From positions 1 to 38,179 of the forward strand of contig JBBDYH010000043.1 of NCBI GenBank assembly GCA_040901795.1: a DNA stretch of 38,179 nt, given 5' to 3'. This stretch comes from JBBDYH01 sp040901795. GTDB taxonomy: Bacteria > Planctomycetota > Planctomycetia > Pirellulales > JALHPA01. The notes under the pieces were generated by a model, which was given only the letters and a program-made list of their open reading frames with translations, was not told where the DNA came from and made no database searches. This document shows positions 1 to 8,149 of the stretch, piece by piece. Made by a program: the position numbers and the translations under genes. Numbering within the stretch: position 1 is the first letter of the stretch; each line of letters opens with the position of its first letter.

Positions 1-741
1 GAACACGCGCTCGACCCAAGCTGGGCCAAAAAGCTGGGCGTCGATCTGGAGACGCTCTTGGTCAGCCAACCGAGCAACGGTGAAGAAGCGATGCAGATCA
101 CCGAAATGCTCGTCAAATCAAACGCGGTCGATGTGGTGGTGATCGACTCGGTCGCCGCCCTCGTTCCGCAAAAGGAGCTCGACGGCGAAATGGGCGATAC
201 GCACGTGGGCTTGCAGGCCCGGCTGATGAGCCAGGCGATGCGCAAGCTGACCGGCGCCATTTCCAAGAGCAAGACCTGCGTGATCTTTATCAACCAGATC
301 CGCGAGAAGATTGGCGTGATGTTCGGCAGCCCCGAGACCACGCCGGGCGGCCGGGCCCTCAAGTTCTACTGTTCCTGCCGCATCGACGTCCGCCGCATCG
401 GCCAGATCAAGGATGGCGAAGAAGTAGTCGGCCAGCGCGTGAAGGCCAAGGTCGTCAAAAACAAGGTCGCGCCGCCCTTCCGCGTCGCCGAGTTTGATAT
501 GATGCATACTAATGGCATCAGCTATGAAGGCGACGTGCTCGATCTGGCTCTGGCCCAGAAGCTGATCATCCGCTCGGGCGCCTGGTTCAAGTATGGCGAC
601 ACCCACCTCGGTCAAGGCCGCGAAAAGGTACGTACGTACTTGCAAGAAAACCCGGCGGTCGTCGAAGAACTTCGAGAGCGGATCATGTTGGCCGGGGTGC
701 CGACCATCAGCACGTCGAGCGACGGCGCCGAAAGCGAATAA
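1..741 (+). CDS. recA: RecA recombinase, 5'-truncated by the window edge
   Basis: This is the C-terminal 246 residues of RecA, the ATPase that forms filaments on single-stranded DNA, drives strand exchange and stimulates LexA self-cleavage. The open frame runs in from base 1, and its first residues EHALDP match E. coli RecA from the catalytic Glu96 onward. The Walker B stretch (VVVIDSVAAL), loop L1 (GEMGDTHVGLQARLMSQAMRKL), the INQIR motif, loop L2 (GSPETTPGGRALKFY) and VVKNK are all present in order and without gaps. The tail after the core is short and acidic, as usual. The first roughly 95 residues, including Walker A, lie outside the window. The next gene, on the same strand, begins 60 bp downstream; no terminator is evident between them. 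Confidence 0.98.
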   Translation, partial: EHALDPSWAKKLGVDLETLLVSQPSNGEEAMQITEMLVKSNAVDVVVIDSVAALVPQKELDGEMGDTHVGLQARLMSQAMRKLTGAISKSKTCVIFINQIREKIGVMFGSPETTPGGRALKFYCSCRIDVRRIGQIKDGEEVVGQRVKAKVVKNKVAPPFRVAEFDMMHTNGISYEGDVLDLALAQKLIIRSGAWFKYGDTHLGQGREKVRTYLQENPAVVEELRERIMLAGVPTISTSSDGAESE

Positions 742-801
742 GGCGAGAGCGAAATCGTTGCGGGGCCGGACGCACGCTCTCGTACAACCACGAGGCGAAT
801 T

Positions 802-2295
802 ATGCGACCCGCGATTGATACCAGCCCCGGCGGGTGGATGCGATACATCGCGCCTGCGGCAGCCATTGCGATTCTGGGCTTTGTCGGTATGCCGCCTGGC
901 ACTGCTCAAGAGCCGACGGCGGCCACGGCAGCCGCCGCGCTCGAGCAGACGCTTGTCGATGCCATCGAAAAGGCCGGCAAGTCCGTGGTGGCCATCGCTC
1001 GCGTCGATCCTTGGGAAGCGCCTCGGCATGGCGACCGCGTCCAACTCCGCCGTTCGACGCCGGCCGACGCCGATTTCGTTCCGGATCATTTTGGAACCGG
1101 CGTCGTCATCGACCGCGGCGGGTTTATCCTCACGCAGTATCACGTAGTGAGCGAGAAGAGCGAGCACTACGTTACGACCTCCGACGGCAAGATCTACAGT
1201 GCCAGAATTCACGGCGCCGACCCGCGCAGTGACCTTGCCATTCTGCGGATTATCAGCGACTCGACGCCGAACCTGACCGCGATCCGTTTCGGCGACGCTT
1301 CGAAGCTGAAGCGGGGCCAAATTGTGATCGCGCTGGGCAATCCGTATGCGATCGCGCGCGATGGCCAGGCCAGCGCGAGTTGGGGGATCGTCGCCAACGT
1401 CTCCCGCAAAGTGCCCCCAGGCACAAGTGAGGGCGCTGGATCCGCCAAGGATAAGCTCTATCACTTTGGCACGCTGATTCAGACCGACGCCAAACTAAAC
1501 CTCGGCACCAGCGGCGGGGCGCTCTTGAATCTCAAGGGAGAAATGATCGGCCTGACTACATCGCTGGCCGCCACGGCCGGCTACGAGCAGGCGGCCGGCT
1601 ATGCCATCCCCGTCGACGAAGTCTTCGTGCGCGCCGTGGAAACGATGAAACGGGGCGACGAAGTCGAGTACGGGTTTCTGGGTGTCGTGCCCGAAACACT
1701 AGCGCTCGGAGACCAGTCGAAGGGTACGGTGGGCGTGCGCGTGTCGACTGTCGTCCCGGGTACGCCGGCCGATCGATCCGATCTGCAAACGGGCGACATC
1801 ATCACGCACGTCAACGAGCGGCCGATCCCCGACGCCGATTCCTTGATCCTTCAGGTTGGTCGCAAGCCGGTTGAATCGCTCGTGCGGCTGACGGTCCTCC
1901 GCGAAAGCCGTCCGCAAAGCATCGAAGTCAAGCTGACGAAGTTTCCCGTCCGCGGCACAAAGATCGTCGCCTCGCCGCCGCCGTCTTGGCGCGGCTTGCG
2001 CGTGGATTATCCGACCGCGTCGATGGAAGAGCTGCAAAACGTTCGCAACACCGAGAGCGAGCTGCTGCGCCGCGGTGGCGTGCTGATTACGGAAGTTCAG
2101 CGCGACAGCCCCGCTTGGGAAGCCAAACTTCAGCCGGGCATGTTCATCGCCGATGTCAGCGGGCAGAAGGTCACGTCGCCGAGAGAGTTCCGAACCGCGA
2201 TCCTTGGCAAGAACGGCTCCATCGAACTAAAAATCTTCGGCGGCGACCTGATCAAAGGACCTGAAACGCGGGTCATCCGTTCGAGCGCTCGTTAG
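802..2295 (+). CDS. HtrA/DegP-like periplasmic serine protease with two PDZ domains
   Basis: A 497-residue trypsin-like protease of the HtrA family, which degrades or refolds damaged envelope proteins. The catalytic triad can be placed at His114 (TQYHVV), Asp144 (DPRSDLAIL) and Ser237 (GTSGGAL; the family more often has GNSGGAL). PDZ1 covers about residues 290-380 (GFLGV...PADRSDLQTGDIITHVN) and PDZ2 about 425-490 (GVLITEVQRDSPAWEAKLQPGMFI). A hydrophobic N-terminal segment ending near TAQEP looks like a signal peptide, so export is inferred. ATG at 802 has a GAGG six bases upstream; ATG at 838 would give a tidier signal peptide and is the alternative start. The gene follows recA on the same strand. 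Its last 69 bp are overlapped by the convergent gene ending at 2227. Confidence 0.92.
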   Translation: MRPAIDTSPGGWMRYIAPAAAIAILGFVGMPPGTAQEPTAATAAAALEQTLVDAIEKAGKSVVAIARVDPWEAPRHGDRVQLRRSTPADADFVPDHFGTGVVIDRGGFILTQYHVVSEKSEHYVTTSDGKIYSARIHGADPRSDLAILRIISDSTPNLTAIRFGDASKLKRGQIVIALGNPYAIARDGQASASWGIVANVSRKVPPGTSEGAGSAKDKLYHFGTLIQTDAKLNLGTSGGALLNLKGEMIGLTTSLAATAGYEQAAGYAIPVDEVFVRAVETMKRGDEVEYGFLGVVPETLALGDQSKGTVGVRVSTVVPGTPADRSDLQTGDIITHVNERPIPDADSLILQVGRKPVESLVRLTVLRESRPQSIEVKLTKFPVRGTKIVASPPPSWRGLRVDYPTASMEELQNVRNTESELLRRGGVLITEVQRDSPAWEAKLQPGMFIADVSGQKVTSPREFRTAILGKNGSIELKIFGGDLIKGPETRVIRSSAR

Positions 2296-2973
2296 CAAGT
2301 ATTCGCGCGGGATCCGACCATAGCTGACTTGAGACGTTGGACCGACCAGCAATGCGGCCTGGCGATACTCCTGCAGCCGCAAATCGAGCAGCCGCATGCG
2401 GTCCAGAGCCACCCGGCTATCCCGCCGCATGTGATGAAGCTGCAACAACACCCCGACTGCCAGGCCAAACAAGCCGATGAGCATCAACGGAACGCCCAAG
2501 CGAGTCACCGTCGCGAAAGCATCGAAGAGCGAAGCGGCAACCACAACGCCGCAGCACAAGATCACCACGCCACAGACGAGCGCAGTCAACGACGACGACG
2601 ACCGATGCCTGACTCGGCGCGGTCGAGTGGCGGCCGTGAGCTGATGGCGAACGCCGGGCTGTTCCGCAGGATCCCACGACAGCAAATGCTTTCCATCGAT
2701 TCGCCAACCGGCCGCCGAGGCGCCGCCAGTGCCCGTAGGCGTTAGCAGAAGCCGCGCGCGTTGAACTTCCGCCGCCAGCGTCCAATCGTCCCAAGCCGCA
2801 GCAGAAGTCATTACCGCCGGCACGCCGCGCTCCAAATCGAGCCCTTCGTCGCTCCCTGCACGGCGCGGCAGGGCGCCAGACGAACGCCCGCAACGGCAGC
2901 AACGACGCGAGCCAGCCGGTAGGCCGGCTGTCTGCGGGACATCGCTTTGGCAATGCTGGCACCACATGCACAT
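2227..2973 (-). CDS. Hypothetical zinc-ribbon protein with two membrane helices
   Basis: No family name is recognised. From the ATG at 2973 the protein is 248 residues. It opens with a putative zinc ribbon made of two cysteine pairs (CQHC and, about 18 residues later, CRCG). A long low-complexity linker follows, then two adjacent hydrophobic helices (around TALVCGVVILCCGVVVAASL and LMLIGLFGLAVGVLLQL), then a charged, probably helical segment (RVALDRMRLLDLRLQEYRQ). The open frame reaches back to an ATG at 3045, but starting just before the zinc ribbon seems more natural; no Shine-Dalgarno decides. It lies after the cytochrome fusion gene on the same strand. It overlaps the end of the htrA-like gene tail to tail by 69 bp, which is unusual and lowers confidence in the last 20 residues. 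Confidence 0.6.
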   Translation of the reverse strand: MCMWCQHCQSDVPQTAGLPAGSRRCCRCGRSSGALPRRAGSDEGLDLERGVPAVMTSAAAWDDWTLAAEVQRARLLLTPTGTGGASAAGWRIDGKHLLSWDPAEQPGVRHQLTAATRPRRVRHRSSSSLTALVCGVVILCCGVVVAASLFDAFATVTRLGVPLMLIGLFGLAVGVLLQLHHMRRDSRVALDRMRLLDLRLQEYRQAALLVGPTSQVSYGRIPREYLLTSARTDDPRFRSFDQVAAEDF

Positions 2974-3098
2974 GCATCCGTTTGGAACGAGAACGTCGCT
3001 TGGCGCGCAGACAAACTCCGAAACTCCGGAGCTATCATCGGCCATTGCGTATGGAAAGCTGTAGCGATTCCGGCGACTTTGCCGCTAGCATGATTGGC

Positions 3099-5288
3099 TC
3101 ACTCTGTCTCCGCCGTCACCGGCTCGAAGTAATCGCGGCGGAGCCAATCGGCGAGCAACTCGATCTGCCGGCGCGTCAGAATGTGCGCCGCCACGTCCTT
3201 CCCTTTGGCGAAAGCCGGCATGCGGTCGTTTCCTTCGCCGTAAAACCGCTCGTGAGCGGCATGGCTGATCAAACCAATCAGCCATTCCCGCGAGCCGTAG
3301 CCATCGAGGTCCGGGTAGCCGTTTCCCGCCGGGTCGTTTCGCTGCCCGTAATTGTGGCAGACGGTGCAGGTCGCGGTGATCAGCTTATCGCCTGCGGCGA
3401 TGGTTCCCGCGGCGCGTGCTTTTTCGTCGGCGTCTTTCTGATACGGGAGCTGCGCCTGCGCCGATAGGGCGCTCGCGATGGCGGCGAGCTGTTTCTCGTC
3501 CTTCCGCATCTCGGCGAAGACCTCGTCGGTCTTCACGTACTCGGCCATTTCGCCCGCCGCATGGCTCGTATTGCCAAAGTAAGGCGCTTCGATGACCTCG
3601 CGGAGGTACTTTGTCGGATCGTCGCGCTTGGGGTCATCCGGCTTAAGCAGTTCCTTGGTCGTGAGCTGGCTGATGCGCTGGGGATCGAGCACGCCGGCGA
3701 TCCACGCGCGCGAGGCGAAGTTGTAGAGATTCGGCGCGCCGGAGGGTTGCCACAGCACTTGCTGTTCGTCGTCGCGGAGGAGCTGCGGCGGAGCGTCCGG
3801 ATCGTCGCTTTCGACGACCATGGGTGTTTGCAGCCTCCTTTGTGCAATCCGCAAGTGGTCTTTGCCGCTGGGGTCGGAGTAGTCGTGGCAGCTTGCGCAG
3901 TACTTGGCGAACAGCCGCGGGCCTTGCGTCTTGGGATCGTCGCGCAACAGAGCCAGCGCACCGGTTGGCGGAATTTGCTGCTCGGCGGCAAGCTGCTTCA
4001 CTCGCTCCGCTTCACGCTCGGCCGATTCCACGGCGGTTAGATACTCGCGGGATTTCTGGATCTCTTCGTAGAGGGCCATCTGCTCGCGGAACTCCGCGAT
4101 TTGTTCTTCGTCGTCCTTGAAGTAGGCCCGCATCTTGGTCTCGTCGCCGCCGAACATGCGAACTTGCTTGGCGATCTGTTCGAATTCATCACCCTCCAGG
4201 CGGCGGGCACGGTAATCGTCGCGCAAGGCGGCGAACGTCAGCCAGCCAACGCCGAGCATGAGCGCCACCGTGAAACCGATGTTGAAGCGGTGCCCAAGCT
4301 TCCAACGGCCAACCAGCGGCATCAGGAACATCACGAGCAACACGGCGGCGGGCACGACGATCGCGCCCACAAACTCGCCGGTCTCGCCATATCCCTCAAA
4401 GAGCTTGAGAAACTGAAAGAGGAACAGGAAGTACCATTCCGGCCGCGCGGCAGAGTATTGATGACCCGGATCGGCCGGCGCGCCCAGATCCGCGCCAAGG
4501 TGTTGCGCATCAGCGAACTCCACGCGGCCCGTTAGCGCGGGCAGAACGACCAACAGCATGACGACCGCCATGACTGCCAAACAAGCCACGGCGTCTTTGA
4601 GCACCTGGTCCGGCCAAAAATGACATTCGCCGCGATGGGCCGGCTGGCGATAGCAGATGCCATGACGGCGGAAGAGTCCTACATGGACGACTAACAACAG
4701 GATCAACAGACCCGGCAATACACCCGCGTGCAGCGCGAAGAAGCGCGTCAGCGTATGGTGGCCGTAGTCCGCGCCACCCACGACCAACCGCTGCAAATCC
4801 TCGCCCACACCCGGGACCAGGCTCGCCAGGTTTGTCGCCACGCGCGTAGCCCAATAGCCCTTTTGATCCCAGGGCAGCAAGTACCCGGTAAGCGACAGCC
4901 CGAGCACAATCAGCATCAATACCAGCCCGATCCAGAAGTTGATCTCGCGCGGGGCTCGATAGGCGCCGTCGATAATCACCTGCATCAGGTGCAGGGCCAA
5001 GAGCACGACCATGGCCTGGGCCATGAAGTGATGGATCCCGCGCAAGAGCCAACCGCCTTGCATTTCGTACTGGATGTAGTAGACGCTCTCCCACGCGGTC
5101 TGGCTGCTGGGAGCGTATGCCATCCATAGGAACAAGCCGGTGATAAGCTGCACGAAGAACGCGAAGACCAGCGTGCTGCCCCAGACATAGCGCCAACGGG
5201 CGCCGCCCGGGATGCGCTCGTAGAGCGCCTCGTGGACGAACGAGCGATAGCCGGTCCGGTGATCGAGCCAGTCAAATAACGATCGCAT
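3099..5288 (-). CDS. Cytochrome b fused to a two-haem cytochrome c (bc-type complex subunit)
   Basis: A 729-residue fusion forming the membrane core of a quinol:cytochrome c oxidoreductase. Residues 1-350 are cytochrome b with about eight helices. Haem-ligand candidates are His86/His100 and His187/His202, a 14/15 spacing as in cytochrome b6 rather than mitochondrial cytochrome b. The Qo-site motif PEWY is at 283-286. There is no cysteine where b6 proteins bind haem ci (Val35 here). A charged, probably coiled-coil linker (about 355-440) leads to two cytochrome c modules with CASCH (464-468) and CTVCH (641-645). Met690 in RMPAF is a likely axial ligand for the second; Met490 may serve the first. 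It lies downstream of the Rieske gene on the same strand, and the two presumably form one complex with the c modules replacing a separate cytochrome c1. The ATG at 5288 matches the usual N-terminus. Confidence 0.93.
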   Translation of the reverse strand: MRSLFDWLDHRTGYRSFVHEALYERIPGGARWRYVWGSTLVFAFFVQLITGLFLWMAYAPSSQTAWESVYYIQYEMQGGWLLRGIHHFMAQAMVVLLALHLMQVIIDGAYRAPREINFWIGLVLMLIVLGLSLTGYLLPWDQKGYWATRVATNLASLVPGVGEDLQRLVVGGADYGHHTLTRFFALHAGVLPGLLILLLVVHVGLFRRHGICYRQPAHRGECHFWPDQVLKDAVACLAVMAVVMLLVVLPALTGRVEFADAQHLGADLGAPADPGHQYSAARPEWYFLFLFQFLKLFEGYGETGEFVGAIVVPAAVLLVMFLMPLVGRWKLGHRFNIGFTVALMLGVGWLTFAALRDDYRARRLEGDEFEQIAKQVRMFGGDETKMRAYFKDDEEQIAEFREQMALYEEIQKSREYLTAVESAEREAERVKQLAAEQQIPPTGALALLRDDPKTQGPRLFAKYCASCHDYSDPSGKDHLRIAQRRLQTPMVVESDDPDAPPQLLRDDEQQVLWQPSGAPNLYNFASRAWIAGVLDPQRISQLTTKELLKPDDPKRDDPTKYLREVIEAPYFGNTSHAAGEMAEYVKTDEVFAEMRKDEKQLAAIASALSAQAQLPYQKDADEKARAAGTIAAGDKLITATCTVCHNYGQRNDPAGNGYPDLDGYGSREWLIGLISHAAHERFYGEGNDRMPAFAKGKDVAAHILTRRQIELLADWLRRDYFEPVTAETE

Positions 5289-5297
5289 GCAGGAGAC

Positions 5298-5332
5298 AGG
5301 GGACAGAGGTCAGGGGACAGAGGTCAGGGGAC
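5298..5332. repeat. Tandem 14-bp repeat between the Rieske and cytochrome b/c genes
   Basis: Two exact copies of AGGGGACAGAGGTC (5298-5311 and 5312-5325) are followed by a partial third copy (AGGGGAC). They lie directly upstream of the cytochrome b/c start codon at 5288, read on the minus strand as a C-rich tract. Confidence 0.85.
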
Positions 5333-5370
5333 GGTCTTGATCTCTCGCCGCTGCGCTTTGACAACATCCG

Positions 5371-5400
5371 ATCTGTGTTCATCCGTGTTCATCTGTGGCT
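5371..5400. repeat. Triple 10-mer repeat of the ATCTGTGTTC type
   Basis: Three imperfect 10-bp units, ATCTGTGTTC, ATCCGTGTTC and ATCTGTGGCT, run head to tail. The same triplet occurs at 26270-26299 upstream of the ABC ATPase gene, so this is a dispersed intergenic repeat of this genome. Confidence 0.8.
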
Positions 5401-5425
5401 GAATTAAGTCTCTGGTCGTTGTATG

Positions 5426-6001
5426 TCAAACCCTCGGGATCGCCTGCTCTCGGCCGGGGAGGAAGTCGTGGAACTGTACCCAGATTTCCTGCCGCCCTTC
5501 GACGGTGCGTACTTCGCACTTCAATTGGTCCATGTCGCGCGGGCTGGGACTTGGCTGGATGATCGATCCATCGAGTTGGAAGGCGCTGTTGTGACACGGG
5601 CACTGAAAGAGATTCCGTTCGGCGGTATAGTCCACGAAACAACCCGCGTGCGGGCAGATGGCGTTGAAGGCGAGGGGCTCCTTTTCATCTTTTTTGCGGC
5701 GAAGATAGATAGCGCCGATCGGCTCGTTGGGAAAGCGGCTCCAGGAGTCGGTCCGATCGGAGAGGATCGCGAATTGTCGTGGGACGCCGTCGTCGGGCAG
5801 CGCATCGAGACTGGCGACGCGAACAAATCCTTCGCCGTTGCCGGCCGACCGCCGCCGCAGCGGATCGGCGAATGTGAATAAGCCGACTGCGAACGGGAAT
5901 AGGGCCGCAATGCCACCCGCGATCGCGGCGGCGGTCTTCACCAAAAAGTTTCGCCGTTCGATCGCTTGCGGGGTTTGTTGTTGAGGATGTTTATCCGCCA
6001 T
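5426..6001 (-). CDS. Rieske iron-sulfur subunit of the bc-type complex
   Basis: A 191-residue Rieske [2Fe-2S] protein. Cluster ligands are Cys116 and His118 (CPHAGC) and Cys134 and His137 (CPCHNS). Cys121 and Cys136 are placed to form the disulfide typical of high-potential Rieske proteins of bc complexes. The N-terminus has a twin arginine (residues 16-17, ERRNFLVK) ahead of a hydrophobic helix (about 21-45), consistent with Tat export and a membrane anchor. It is followed after 137 bp by the cytochrome b/c fusion on the same strand, so the two should act together in quinol oxidation. The nrnA-like gene ends 25 bp upstream, suggesting a shared transcript from ribF onward. Confidence 0.93.
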   Translation of the reverse strand: MADKHPQQQTPQAIERRNFLVKTAAAIAGGIAALFPFAVGLFTFADPLRRRSAGNGEGFVRVASLDALPDDGVPRQFAILSDRTDSWSRFPNEPIGAIYLRRKKDEKEPLAFNAICPHAGCFVDYTAERNLFQCPCHNSAFQLDGSIIQPSPSPRDMDQLKCEVRTVEGRQEIWVQFHDFLPGREQAIPRV

Positions 6002-6026
6002 GCTTTTTCAAGGTTGTTACGCTGGA

Positions 6027-7031
6027 TCAAGCAACGCCCGCTTGCCGCATTGCGAGGCGGGCCGCCTCGAGCAGCTTGGCGCGGGCCGCTTCGAACGGCT
6101 CCTTGATAAACGCGCCTGCCGCCGCCTTATGTCCGCCACCGTCGAATTGCTCGGCCAGCTTGCTGCAATCCACGGCGCAGCGGCTGCGGAAGCTGATCTT
6201 GAAACCACCCGCCGGCTGCTCAACCATGATTAGCGCCAACTGCGCCGTGCCCACTTGCAGCGTGAGATTGATAACGTCCTCGGTATCGGTCGGCAGGGCG
6301 CCGGTCGCATGGAAATCGTCCAGCATCGCGGCGGTGTGAATCAGCTTGCCATCAAGTTCCGCTTCGGTACGCCCCAGGATGCGACCGATCAGCTTGGTGC
6401 GGGCGAGCGTGTTGTTCTCGTACAGGTCGTGATACAAGTCGCACGGCACCGCACCGGCCTCCATCAGTCTGGCGCCAACGCGAAACGATTCGGCGCTGGT
6501 CGAGGCGAAGCGGAACCAACCGGTATCCGTTGCCAGCGCGGCGAACAGCGGCTGCGCGATCTCACGGCTGAGTGGAACGTCCAAGTGCTCCGCCGCCTCG
6601 ACCACCAGACGGCCGGTGGCTTCGGCCGAACTGTTTTTGAATGGTTCGGCCCCCAGGTCGTCGCCGCTTTCGTGATGATCGAGCACGATCTTCTTGGCCT
6701 TCGTGGCGCGGACGATGTCGCCCATCGGCCCAAGCTGCGCCCAGGCGCTGGTGTCGAGCACCATCAGCAAGTCAAAGCCGTCGGCGAGCAATTCGGCCGG
6801 CTGGACATTGACGCCCAGGGCTTCGATGCGGTTCGAGCGATCGATGAATCTCAAGCTAGGCGGCGTGGCTTGTCCATTCACAATCCGCACTTGTTTGCCC
6901 AGCCGCTCGAGAACTCCGGCCATGCCCAGGCAACTGCCGAGCGCATCGCAATCGGGGCGGATATGCGTGGTGAGCAAGAAACGCCGGTGCTCGCGAATGA
7001 GCTGGACGAAGCGGGGCCAGTCAATGGGCAT
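6027..7031 (-). CDS. NrnA-type DHH/DHHA1 phosphoesterase (oligoribonuclease / pAp phosphatase family)
   Basis: A 334-residue protein of the DHH superfamily. The N-terminal catalytic domain has HIRPDCDALGS (His23, Asp27, Asp29), VLDTS and the family-defining DHHES. The C-terminal DHHA1 domain has the substrate-binding motif GGGHKAAAG. Family members degrade very short RNAs to mononucleotides and dephosphorylate 3'-phosphoadenosine 5'-phosphate; the sequence alone does not say which activity dominates. The frame extends to an ATG at 7058, but the extra nine residues are encoded by a heptamer-like repeat (GCGGAGT units), so the ATG at 7031, giving MPIDWPRF, is preferred. The gene lies between ribF and the Rieske gene on the same strand. 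Confidence 0.9.
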   Translation of the reverse strand: MPIDWPRFVQLIREHRRFLLTTHIRPDCDALGSCLGMAGVLERLGKQVRIVNGQATPPSLRFIDRSNRIEALGVNVQPAELLADGFDLLMVLDTSAWAQLGPMGDIVRATKAKKIVLDHHESGDDLGAEPFKNSSAEATGRLVVEAAEHLDVPLSREIAQPLFAALATDTGWFRFASTSAESFRVGARLMEAGAVPCDLYHDLYENNTLARTKLIGRILGRTEAELDGKLIHTAAMLDDFHATGALPTDTEDVINLTLQVGTAQLALIMVEQPAGGFKISFRSRCAVDCSKLAEQFDGGGHKAAAGAFIKEPFEAARAKLLEAARLAMRQAGVA

Positions 7032-7061
7032 GAGTGCGGAGTGCGGAGTTGAGTCCATTAG

Positions 7062-7082
7062 CTGCGACTCAACGAGTCGCAG
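7062..7082. repeat. Palindromic repeat CTGCGACTC-AACGAGTCGCAG after ribF
   Basis: A near-perfect palindrome with arms CTGCGACTC (7062-7070) and GAGTCGCAG (7074-7082) lies between the ribF stop codon (7083-7085) and the nrnA-like start. A shorter relative, CGACTCTACGAGTCG, occurs at 18261-18275. It could fold as an RNA hairpin in the intergenic message. Confidence 0.8.
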
Positions 7083-8018
7083 TCAGGTTGCTAACGAGCG
7101 GGCGATCTTGCGGGCCTGGTCGATGTCCTTATTGAGTTGCGCCTTTAACGCCTCGACGCCGTCGAACCGCTGAATGTCCCGCAGTCTGGCGTGAAAGTCA
7201 ACCTCCAACGGCTGGCCATACAGTGCGCCATGCCAGTCGATCAGGTGAACTTCGACTTTCTGCGCTGGTTCGCCGAAGGTGGGGCTGGGGCCGATGTTGA
7301 TCGCCGCCGCAATCGCGCTGCCGTCCGCGAGCAGGGCTCGTCCCGCGTACACGCCGTCCGCCGGCAAGAGCGTGTCGATGGCGTCGACGTTGGCGGTGGG
7401 AAAACCGATACGGTGCCCGCGGCTGGAACCGTGCGTCACCATGCCGCGCAACCGGTATGGTCGCGTGAGCAAGTGGGCCGCTTCTTCCAGGCGGCCGGCC
7501 TCGATGAGCTTACGGACGCGCGAGCTGGAGACGTATTCGCCGCCGATTTGGATCGGCTCGACCACTTCGAGCAGGATGTCGGCCGCGTTGCACAGTGCTT
7601 GCAGGCGTTCGATGTTGCCGGTGCGTCCGCGGCCGAAGTAAAAGTTCGGCCCCTCGACCATCGCCCGCGTTTCGAGTCGCGTGCGCACGATGCGGTCGAA
7701 GAACTCTTCCGGCGAAAGCTGCAACAGCGCCTCGTCGGTCGGATAGGCGATCACATGGTCTGCGCCCAACTCGCCGAGCAGCTCTGCCTTCCGCTCAATC
7801 CAAGTCAGCGGCGGCGGCGCGTGCTCGGGGCGCAACAGGCGCACGGGATGCGGATCGAACGTAAAGACAACGGCCGGCCCGTTCACTTGTTCGGCGACCG
7901 CCAGCAAGCGCTCGATGATCTTCGCATGACCCCGATGGACGCCGTCGAAGTTGCCGATCGCCACGGCGCCTTTTCGCAGGCCGGCGGGCCAGTCCGAGAG
8001 CTCGCGAATGATATCCAC
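7083..8018 (-). CDS. ribF: Bifunctional riboflavin kinase / FAD synthetase
   Basis: RibF phosphorylates riboflavin to FMN and adenylates FMN to FAD. The N-terminal nucleotidyltransferase domain shows GNFDGVHRGH and, further on, VSSSRVRKLI. The C-terminal riboflavin kinase domain shows GSSRGHRIGFPTANV and DGVYAG. The frame is open to an ATG at 8138, but that would run into the divergent ppx start. A GTG at 8018 gives 311 residues with 22 residues before GNFDG, which is close to the E. coli protein, so it is preferred although it is preceded by a C-rich tract and not by a Shine-Dalgarno. It heads the minus-strand run ribF, nrnA-like, Rieske, cytochrome b/c. Confidence 0.93.
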   Translation of the reverse strand: MDIIRELSDWPAGLRKGAVAIGNFDGVHRGHAKIIERLLAVAEQVNGPAVVFTFDPHPVRLLRPEHAPPPLTWIERKAELLGELGADHVIAYPTDEALLQLSPEEFFDRIVRTRLETRAMVEGPNFYFGRGRTGNIERLQALCNAADILLEVVEPIQIGGEYVSSSRVRKLIEAGRLEEAAHLLTRPYRLRGMVTHGSSRGHRIGFPTANVDAIDTLLPADGVYAGRALLADGSAIAAAINIGPSPTFGEPAQKVEVHLIDWHGALYGQPLEVDFHARLRDIQRFDGVEALKAQLNKDIDQARKIARSLAT

Positions 8019-8149
8019 GGGGCAGGGGAGGGGGGACCAGGGGCGGGAACTGCCAATGACAATGTTATTATGCGGCGGTTGTGGCTTTTGTGCTATCCTT
8101 GGACATAGTATTCTGTTGACGACGATTGTGCGGCCCATGGGCGGTTGGC

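Noticed and set aside
118..1464. A 448-codon open frame on the minus strand opposite recA and the htrA-like gene
   Set aside because: It is antisense to two clear genes, has the arginine- and histidine-rich composition of GC-rich shadow frames, and resembles no known family.
7191..8108. A 305-codon plus-strand frame opposite ribF
   Set aside because: ribF has full motif support; the other frame has none.
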